Below, in pieces: positions 5,643 through 10,769 of a stretch of DNA of 10,769 nucleotides. Both the position numbers and the translations under genes were made by a program. Position 1 is the stretch's first letter, and every line of letters begins with the position of its first letter. The notes beneath the pieces are model-generated. The model did no database searches and had not been told where the DNA came from. It saw only the letters and a program-made list of their open reading frames with translations. Source of the stretch: Planctomycetota bacterium (GTDB lineage: Bacteria; Planctomycetota; Phycisphaerae; SM23-33); contig QNCB01000014.1 in the NCBI GenBank assembly GCA_003644335.1, positions 1 through 10,769 of the forward strand, written 5' to 3'.

Positions 5643-5968
5643 AGCTATGGCAATTGGCGAAAAAAATGCGATATTTTTTTTTGTATTTTGGTGGGTTTAT
5701 CGTGTAGACTGGCCCGCGAAATGCGGTTGGCTTTGCCTGCGAATGCTCCGATAGCTCGTTGGTATCGGCGGCACGGGCGGGGTCTATCGTAGAGATTCTG
5801 TAAAGACAACAGGTGGATATAGCCGATTCTGTTAGTTGAAAGGCCGAGGTCTGCAAAGCCCTGTCCGCGCCGGTGGCGTCGGCGGTAGGCTGCTGTGAAG
5901 GTACCAGTACGGCGCAGGGTATTTGTGCGGGCTTGGAGAAAAGGAAAATAGCTGTGGGAATCAGGTTC
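5643..5968 (+). other. Long non-coding leader upstream of the Wza-like gene
   Basis: About 325 bases with no convincing gene. The first 60 bases are AT-rich with a T9 tract and could hold a promoter (weak TTGTAT near 5679 and TAGACT near 5705). The rest is GC-rich like coding DNA. A perfect 6-bp hairpin, CCGATA/TATCGG, lies at 5748-5768, and GATTCTGT occurs twice (5794-5801 and 5825-5832). I do not recognise a known riboswitch; no cyclic-di-GMP GEMM core was found by eye. The frame of the downstream gene stays open back to 5873 but lacks a credible start there. Confidence 0.35.
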
Positions 5969-7525
5969 ATGATAAAAGGTGTCGCTGTGGTCTTGGCGGC
6001 GGTTTGGCTCGGGCTGTTGAGTGGTTGCGATGCTCCGCTGGTCATTGGCGAGTATCGGTTCCTGCAGCCTGACAAGCCTATTGCCAAGCCCGACCAGGCC
6101 CAGGTGAACTGGATTATCCAGGACATGGGCGAGTTGGACAAAGCTGACGAGGTCTACCCCAACGCTACCAAGCCAGGCCCGCAAGACTGGGTATACGCGG
6201 ACGAAGACTACATGATCGCCCCGATGGACGACCTGAGCATAAGCATTATGGACCTCTATGCCGAGGGCATGGAGACCACTCTTCCCCGGCGGGTTTCTGA
6301 CAGTGGCTATATCGACCTGCCCCAGCTTGACAGCCGAATTTTTGCAACGGGCCTGACCAGTATGGAGCTGACCGAGGCTATCAAGCAGGCTTACAGCAAG
6401 GACATTCTCCGCGATCCACAGGTTTCCGTTACGGTGGTCGTTCGTCGGCAGCAGACGTTTTCGCTGCTGGGAGCTATCGGTAGGCCCGGCGCGTATCCGT
6501 TTCCTCGCAAGGATATGCGGCTGCTCGATGCCCTGGCGATGGCTAGTGGCGTAACGCAGCCTGACATCGAGACGATTTATATTATTCGCCAGGCCCCGGC
6601 CCGCAGGCGCTCCCAGGCAGACCAGGCTACCCCCGCTACTCAACCAATACAGCCCGCTACTCAAGAGGCTCCGGAGACTCAAAAAACTCCGGTGACAAGC
6701 CCAGCTCCGTCGATGATGCGCCTCAGTGAGACAGCTACGGGCCAGGTCAAACCAGCCCCAGCCCCAGCGACCCGGACAGCTCCAGCGACTCAACCCGCCC
6801 AGGCTGCGAGCTATCGATGGACGTATCGCAACGGCGAGTGGGTCAAGGTGGCGGTCGAAGCCCCAGCCAAGACGCCCGCCAGCCCAACCAAGACCATCCC
6901 CGCTACTGGGCCAACTAAACCTGGCAAGGTGGGTAAGCCAGCCCGGGCCAAGATTCAGCCCTTGCCGATAAAGCAGGGCGACCCCAAGGACGCCTCTGAC
7001 CCGTTTGGTTGGGCGAAAATGGAAAAGGGCGACCTGGTGCGGGTTATCGCGATAGACCTCCCCAAGCTGAGGCAGGGCGATTATAGGCAGAACGTGGTCA
7101 TCCGCGCAAACGACATTATCCACGTCCCGCCGCTGCCTGTTGGCGAGTTTTATGTCATGGGCGAAGTGCTCAGGCCTGGCGTTTACAGCCTGACCGGGCG
7201 AAAGGTTACCATAAAGATGGCCTTGGCCGCGGCGGGTAATCTCGGGCCTATGGCTTGGCCTAGCAACTCGATTCTGATACGGCGTATCGGCAAGAATCAG
7301 GAGCAGACCATCCCGATAAATATCGAAAATATCATGCGGAGCAAGGACCCGGACCTGTACCTGAAAAAGGACGATATTATCGCCGTTGGCACGCACTGGA
7401 GTTCGTCGTTTCTGGCTGTGCTTCGCAACGCGTTCCGCATGACCTACGGGTTTGGCTTCATCTACGACCGCAACTTCTCCGACGCGATGATTACGCCGAC
7501 AAGCCGACGGTTCAAGTCCTGGTAA
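5969..7525 (+). CDS. Wza-like polysaccharide export lipoprotein with SLBB domains
   Basis: A 518-residue outer-membrane polysaccharide export protein, forming the periplasmic and outer-membrane channel of exopolysaccharide secretion. I start it at the ATG at 5969, which gives a lipoprotein signal peptide with lipobox LLSGC and the acylated Cys at residue 20. Residues 74-156 are the poly-export domain (DEDYMIAPMDDLSISI ... SGYIDLPQL ... RDPQVSVTV). A first SLBB domain starts at FSLLGAIGRPGAYPF (164-178). A second starts at FYVMGEVLRPGVYSLTG (394-410) and runs to about 475. Between about 210 and 345 a Pro/Thr/Ala/Gln-rich insert interrupts the first SLBB domain; inside it YRWTYRNGEWVKVAV (282-296) looks folded. 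The C-terminal FIYDRNF fits a terminal amphipathic segment. It precedes the exosortase genes, suggesting one export locus. Confidence 0.9.
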   Translation: MIKGVAVVLAAVWLGLLSGCDAPLVIGEYRFLQPDKPIAKPDQAQVNWIIQDMGELDKADEVYPNATKPGPQDWVYADEDYMIAPMDDLSISIMDLYAEGMETTLPRRVSDSGYIDLPQLDSRIFATGLTSMELTEAIKQAYSKDILRDPQVSVTVVVRRQQTFSLLGAIGRPGAYPFPRKDMRLLDALAMASGVTQPDIETIYIIRQAPARRRSQADQATPATQPIQPATQEAPETQKTPVTSPAPSMMRLSETATGQVKPAPAPATRTAPATQPAQAASYRWTYRNGEWVKVAVEAPAKTPASPTKTIPATGPTKPGKVGKPARAKIQPLPIKQGDPKDASDPFGWAKMEKGDLVRVIAIDLPKLRQGDYRQNVVIRANDIIHVPPLPVGEFYVMGEVLRPGVYSLTGRKVTIKMALAAAGNLGPMAWPSNSILIRRIGKNQEQTIPINIENIMRSKDPDLYLKKDDIIAVGTHWSSSFLAVLRNAFRMTYGFGFIYDRNFSDAMITPTSRRFKSW

Positions 7526-7684
7526 CAGGCCCGGTGCCGTGGTTACGGTATGCAGCTACGGTTTGGCGTTTTTTTCGGGCCGATTGCGAAACTCCGGGGT
7601 TCTACCCTGTGAGAGCTGGTCGCAGCTTGGGGTGGATAATTGAGATTATGCGAAAAAAGTCAGCAACTGCCCGCGATATGGGAG
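7526..7684 (+). other. Intergenic stretch after the Wza-like gene, with a weak terminator candidate
   Basis: CCGTGG (7536-7541) can pair with CTACGG (7555-7560, one G-U pair) over a 13-base loop, followed by a T7 tract at 7569-7575. This may be a weak intrinsic terminator. The remainder contains GCGAAACTCC and GGTCGC parts that could fold, but I recognise no known RNA. With the repeat that follows, the gap to the exosortase gene is about 320 bases and holds no gene that I can see. Confidence 0.3.
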
Positions 7685-7799
7685 CCACGAATGGGCACTA
7701 ATAGGCACTAATTATTGTAAGCGGAAAACAGCGAGTTTTTTAAAGTTTGAAGAGAGTTTTGATACGCCAGCATTAGTGTTTATTCGTGTTCATTAGTGG
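7685..7799. repeat. Inverted repeat of 10-bp CACNAATRRR units upstream of the exosortase gene
   Basis: The left arm at 7685-7712 reads CCACGAATGG, GCACTAATAG, GCACTAAT. The right arm at 7772-7799 begins ATTAGTGTTTATTCG and ends TCATTAGTGG. The reverse complement of the right arm matches the left at 22 of 28 positions, and differences fall mostly at the same place in each unit. The repeat unit is exactly 10 bp (CACNAATRRR). A 59-base AT-rich spacer separates the arms. Further copies lie at 9724-9743, 9835-9862 and 9885-9912. Confidence 0.75.
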
Positions 7800-7846
7800 T
7801 TTTTTTTGGGCATGAATAGCTTTGGTAAGAGAAAGGCTGCAGGGAA

Positions 7847-8863
7847 TTGGATCGGACGAACGAGCAAGTTGACGCCGCGGCTGGGCGACGTGTGAGCCTG
7901 GCTGACATGGTTAGCGACGAGGACGCCCCGGTGTCCATTTTGGCAAGCCCAGCTTGGTCGTCCTGGTTGAAGGTCGCGGTGCTGGCGGTGCTCTGCGGGG
8001 CGTTTTACTGGACGCAGTTGCGGCAGCTTGTCAACCAATGGCTTGCGGACGTCAACTGGTCGCACGGGTTTATCATTCCGCTGTTTAGCCTGTTCATGCT
8101 GTACAATTGGCGTCGCAGGCTGTTCCAGGCTCCCAGAGAAGTCTGCATGTGGGGGTGGGCGTTTATTCTGCTGGCGGTGCTCGTCAAGGCTGGGGGAGTG
8201 CTGGTGTTGCACAACGCGTGGATACCCCAGCTTTCGATTACGATTATGATATTTGGGCTGGTTATGTACCTCGGTGGCTGGCGGATTGCCAGGATTGCCT
8301 TCGTGCCGATTTTCTATCTGACCCTGGCTATGCCCTGGCCTGATATGTTGTATCAGATGATATCGACCCCGATGCAAGACCTGGCTGCGGCTAGCTCTAC
8401 GGTGTTGCTGCAATTCTTCGGCGTGAAGATGACGGTCTCAGCTTCGTTTCTAAAGGTAACGAGCATTTCCGGGCAGGTACACCCTATCCAGGTCGCAGAG
8501 GCTTGCAGCGGCATGAGGTCGTTGATGGCGTTTATCGCTCTGGGTGTCGCGATGGCTTACATCGAGGACAGGCCCTTTTGGCAGAGGCTTATAATAATGG
8601 TCGGCGGCGTTCCCATCGCCCTGGCCTGCAATATCCTGCGGGTAACCGGCACGTGTACGATGTTCGTAATCGACAAGCGGGAACTCGGCGAGGACTTCAT
8701 GCACAATGCTATGGGCATGGTGCTGCTGATACCAGCTCTGCTGTTGCTGATGCTCCTGACCAGGCTGTTGAACTCGATTTACGTCGATGTGGACGAAGAC
8801 GAAGAAGACGCCTCTGCCGATGTCGACGGAGCCAATTCGCAGGCTCCGGAGGTGCAGGCATGA
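7847..8863 (+). CDS. Exosortase (exosortase/archaeosortase family transpeptidase)
   Basis: A polytopic membrane cysteine transpeptidase that cleaves C-terminal PEP-CTERM-like sorting signals and is linked to exopolysaccharide loci. Numbered from the TTG at 7847 (338 residues), the catalytic set is C220 in EACSGMRS (218-225), R265 in CNILRVTGT (261-269) and H286 in EDFMHNAMG (282-290), spaced as in the family. Hydrophobic segments lie near 40-60, 72-88, 101-122, 127-145, 147-163, 224-240, 247-270 and 287-308. The tail (DVDEDEEDASADVDG) is strongly acidic. The start is uncertain: TTG 7847 has AAAGG 10 bases upstream, while GTG 7892 and ATG 7907 are in frame with poorer ribosome sites. It overlaps the EpsI-like gene by 4 bases. 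The exosortase subtype cannot be assigned by eye. Confidence 0.92.
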   Translation: MDRTNEQVDAAAGRRVSLADMVSDEDAPVSILASPAWSSWLKVAVLAVLCGAFYWTQLRQLVNQWLADVNWSHGFIIPLFSLFMLYNWRRRLFQAPREVCMWGWAFILLAVLVKAGGVLVLHNAWIPQLSITIMIFGLVMYLGGWRIARIAFVPIFYLTLAMPWPDMLYQMISTPMQDLAAASSTVLLQFFGVKMTVSASFLKVTSISGQVHPIQVAEACSGMRSLMAFIALGVAMAYIEDRPFWQRLIIMVGGVPIALACNILRVTGTCTMFVIDKRELGEDFMHNAMGMVLLIPALLLLMLLTRLLNSIYVDVDEDEEDASADVDGANSQAPEVQA

Positions 8864-9735
8864 CGTCAGTCGATATAAAACCCAAACAGGCCCAGGCCTC
8901 CTCCGGCAAGGCAGGCTGGGTCCACTTTGCAATGGCGGTGGTGGTTTTGCTGGCTTTGACCGTGGGCTGGAATGCTGTGATGCGTGGCTTGGGATACATC
9001 ATCCGCAAAGAGCCTGTACCCTGGCCTGCGGGGGTAACGGTGGATACCAAGACCTTCCAGAACACATCCCTGCCGGAGAAAATCGGGCCTTATGAACTCG
9101 TCGAGGAGCTGGAGCACAAGCCTGACGTGCTGGAGACCTTGAAAATCGGCACGCCATTGGACGCTCGGCGGATAAAAGTCCGCCAGAGCAACTGGTATCT
9201 GTTCCGAAAATACGCTGATACTCGCGAGGACGAACATTCCCCGTATCGAAATTGGATGTTGGACGTGGTGTTTTATACTGGCGGAGAGACGACGGTTCCC
9301 CACGTTCCGGATATTTGCATCGTAGCGGGTGGAGCTAAGTCTACGGGCAGCGAATATATACCCATGGAATGTCCAGGCAGTCCAGCTCCGTGGAACGAGG
9401 AATTCAAAATCAAAGGTTTGTACTACGAACGGGCAGATGCCACAGGCCAATACGAGCAGGTGCAGTATTATCTCTTCGACGTCAACGGCCGGCCTGAGAT
9501 CAGCCGTAAAAAGGTACGGTTGGCTCTGACGAACTTGAGACGGCGACATGTATTTTACGCCAAGGCCCAGTTCTATATGCCCTACCCCGTAACGGATCGC
9601 CAACAGGCAAACGCCAAGGCCAAGGAGTTTATGGAGTACTGCCTCCCAGCTATACTCAAGGAGCTGCCCTCCCAAGCCGATGTTGATAGACTGCAAGAGC
9701 ATGGCCTGGACCCAAAAACGGCGAACCACGAATGA
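8860..9735 (+). CDS. EpsI-like exosortase-associated protein
   Basis: A 291-residue protein resembling the EpsI domain found next to, or fused with, exosortases. It likely works with the exosortase at the outer face of the cytoplasmic membrane; its biochemical role is not established. One transmembrane segment lies at residues 21-40, after a Lys/Gln-rich N-terminus, and the rest would be extracytoplasmic. HVPDICIVAGG (148-158) corresponds to the conserved His-x-Pro-x-x-Cys patch, preceded by NWMLDVVFY, and a Tyr-rich strand (VQYYLFDVNG, 201-210) follows. The start ATG at 8860 overlaps the exosortase stop as ATGA and has a strong GGAGG at 8848-8852, so translation is coupled. A longer frame upstream only shadows the exosortase gene. 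The last residues (about TANHE) and the stop lie inside an interspersed repeat. Confidence 0.85.
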   Translation: MTSVDIKPKQAQASSGKAGWVHFAMAVVVLLALTVGWNAVMRGLGYIIRKEPVPWPAGVTVDTKTFQNTSLPEKIGPYELVEELEHKPDVLETLKIGTPLDARRIKVRQSNWYLFRKYADTREDEHSPYRNWMLDVVFYTGGETTVPHVPDICIVAGGAKSTGSEYIPMECPGSPAPWNEEFKIKGLYYERADATGQYEQVQYYLFDVNGRPEISRKKVRLALTNLRRRHVFYAKAQFYMPYPVTDRQQANAKAKEFMEYCLPAILKELPSQADVDRLQEHGLDPKTANHE

Positions 9736-9867
9736 ACACTGATTTTTAAGAAAAAAGAAAAAAGAAACTACGAAATACGCGAAAGAACGCGAAAGAACGC
9801 GAAAACGAATTTTTTGAAAAACTAAAAAAACAACATCTGTGTTTATCCGTGTTCATTCGTGGTTCGC
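9721..9867. repeat. Inverted repeat spanning the EpsI-like stop codon and the following gap
   Basis: Bases 9721-9743 (GCGAACCACGAATGAACAC, one differing base, then GAT) match the reverse complement of 9845-9867 at 22 of 23 positions. The arms belong to the same 10-bp-unit family as 7685-7799; 9835-9862 matches 7772-7799 at 24 of 28 positions. About 100 bases of A-rich sequence separate the arms. The TGA stop of the EpsI-like gene (9733-9735) is part of the left arm. Confidence 0.75.
9777..9806. repeat. Tandem 10-bp ACGCGAAAGA repeat
   Basis: ACGCGAAAGA occurs at 9777-9786 and 9787-9796, followed by a partial third unit ACGCGAAAAC. In reverse complement it resembles the CTTTGCGTT units upstream of ispD. 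It lies inside the spacer of the inverted repeat at 9721-9867, so two repeat families are nested here. Confidence 0.65.
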
Positions 9868-9884
9868 TGTTTTTGTTTTTTTAA

Positions 9885-9912
9885 ATTAGTGTTTATTAGC
9901 GTTCATCAGTGG
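9885..9912. repeat. Additional copy of the 28-bp ATTAGTGTTTATT repeat
   Basis: This copy matches 7772-7799 at about 25 of 28 positions and lies in the same orientation, 22 bases downstream of the copy at 9835-9862. It ends about 37 bases before the ribosome-binding site of the TPR gene. No inverted partner for it was found nearby apart from the shared left arm at 9721-9743. Confidence 0.7.
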
Positions 9913-9960
9913 TTCTGCTTTTGTAATTTTGGATAGTTGCAAATTGTTAAGGAAGTAGCT

Positions 9961-10769
9961 ATGGCTAAGAAAAAGAAATTGAACAAACGCGTTGTTTTGT
10001 CGCTGGCAGTGTTTTGCGTTATCATTGCGATTTGCGCTACCATCTACATCATACAAAGGCTGCCTGAAGACCCGAAAATCTATATTAACCAAGCTAAGGT
10101 CGCCCTGGCCAAGTCACCCAAGAATTACGTCGACGCAGCCAAGGCGTATGACTTGGCTATTGCGAACAGCGAAGGCTTGGAGCGGGCTGAGTATCAGTAT
10201 CAGTACGCGGAGCTTTGTTTCGAGCGGGTCAACAAGCAGACCGGGCTGAGCAATGCTGACAAGTCTCAAATATATGGCAGCGGCTTTGGGCTTTTGCGCA
10301 AAATTCTGCAGAAAAATCCCAAGTTCCTCAAGGCACACCATCTGCTGGAGCAGCATCTCTGGGCTCGGGCTAGCAGGTCTCGCAACTGGAAGGCGCTGAA
10401 GGATTATATCTCGACGGTCGATCGGATCCTAAAACTTGGCGACAACGCTGAGCTGTATCACAGGCGAGGCCTGGCCAAGATGCTTCTGGCCAGCAGCGAC
10501 CCCGACATCTACAACGAGCCAACCCTGGCTGACCTCCGCAAAGCGGTGGAGTTGGCACCAAATGAGGCTGCGTATCTCGGCGACCTGGCGGGGTTCCTCT
10601 CGCGTATAGAGCGAAAGGACGAAGCTGAGGAAATTTACGCCGCTGCTATCAAAGCCAATCCGAAAAACGCAGCTATTCTTCGAAATTACGCAGCCTTCCT
10701 GCAAACGACAGGCCGAAAGGAAGACGCAGCTAAGGCTATCCAGGCTGCCATCGCAGCTGACCCGCAAGA
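9961..10769 (+). CDS. Membrane-anchored TPR protein, N-terminal part
   Basis: The frame runs off the window end, so only the first 269 residues are visible. The ATG at 9961 has AAGGAAG at 9949-9955 as ribosome-binding site. A basic N-terminus (MAKKKKLNKR) precedes one transmembrane segment (about 11-31), placing the remainder outside the cytoplasm. After a helical region (38-160), TPR-like helix pairs appear at about 164-200, 203-236 and 237 to the end, with typical motifs such as LRKAVELAPNEAAYLGDLA and AIKANPKNAAILRNYAAFL. TPR proteins are common in exosortase and exopolysaccharide loci, where they may scaffold the secretion machinery. That role is inferred from position, 225 bases after the EpsI-like gene on the same strand. 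Confidence 0.85.
   Translation, partial: MAKKKKLNKRVVLSLAVFCVIIAICATIYIIQRLPEDPKIYINQAKVALAKSPKNYVDAAKAYDLAIANSEGLERAEYQYQYAELCFERVNKQTGLSNADKSQIYGSGFGLLRKILQKNPKFLKAHHLLEQHLWARASRSRNWKALKDYISTVDRILKLGDNAELYHRRGLAKMLLASSDPDIYNEPTLADLRKAVELAPNEAAYLGDLAGFLSRIERKDEAEEIYAAAIKANPKNAAILRNYAAFLQTTGRKEDAAKAIQAAIAADPQ

Noticed and set aside
5500..5754. 84-residue plus-strand ORF after the GGCT-amidoligase-like gene
   Set aside because: It is mostly the translation of the CGCAGAGA inverted repeat and a T-rich tract; no start signal or protein-like composition.
5643..5968. Cyclic-di-GMP (GEMM) riboswitch upstream of the Wza-like gene
   Set aside because: Looked for the conserved GEMM core and tetraloop-receptor pattern by eye and did not find it.
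5645..7396. 583-residue minus-strand ORF antisense to the Wza-like gene
   Set aside because: It is a shadow of a long GC-rich gene; its composition has no recognisable motif, while the plus strand has a lipobox and SLBB domains.
7685..7799. CRISPR-like array
   Set aside because: Units are 10 bp and degenerate, the arms are inverted rather than direct, and there are no regular spacers or cas genes.
7812..7895. 27-residue ORF from the ATG at 7812 overlapping the exosortase start
   Set aside because: Wrong frame for the exosortase, no ribosome-binding site, and the sequence is a short basic peptide with no support.
8503..8859. Upstream extension of the EpsI-like frame
   Set aside because: It overlaps the catalytic region of the exosortase in another frame and has Arg-rich low-quality sequence; the ATG at 8860 has a strong GGAGG.

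Overview
The window looks like part of a Planctomycetota chromosome, probably a Phycisphaerae/Sedimentisphaerales-type bacterium. This is inferred from gene content and style: a Wza-type export lipoprotein, an exosortase and its EpsI-like partner, moderately GC-rich coding DNA, and AT-rich gaps filled with degenerate short-period repeats. No rRNA, tRNA, CRISPR array, transposase or complete insertion sequence is visible. The lineage call is tentative because no database search was possible.

Left part (1-2274): the 3' end of a PIN-domain (VapC-like) toxin gene overlaps a 59-60 residue partner that resembles an antitoxin. After a repeat-filled gap come ispD (MEP isoprenoid pathway) and a DPM1-like family 2 glycosyltransferase with two C-terminal membrane segments. 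These two could both feed polyprenyl-phosphate glycan chemistry. A hairpin flanked by A and T runs at 2236-2274 can act as a bidirectional terminator between the glycosyltransferase and the convergent radical SAM gene.

Middle part (2295-5473): a minus-strand radical SAM enzyme with extra C-terminal cysteines is divergent from a large plus-strand protein. The large protein joins an N-terminal gamma-glutamylcyclotransferase (AIG2/GGCT) domain to a C-terminal region that resembles a glutamine-synthetase-fold amidoligase. The two genes share a 182-base intergenic region. This pair is the best candidate for an undescribed biochemical system in the window.

Right part (5969-10769): an exopolysaccharide/exosortase cluster on the plus strand. 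It holds a Wza-like outer-membrane export lipoprotein with a long Pro/Thr/Ala-rich insert, an exosortase with its Cys/Arg/His catalytic residues, an EpsI-like protein translationally coupled to it (ATGA overlap), and a membrane-anchored TPR protein cut by the window edge. Together these would export a polysaccharide and sort proteins carrying a C-terminal PEP-CTERM-like signal. No such substrate is encoded here.

Nearly every gap carries degenerate repeats with units of about 7-10 bp, several arranged as inverted pairs. Two genes end inside such repeats and take their stop codons from them.
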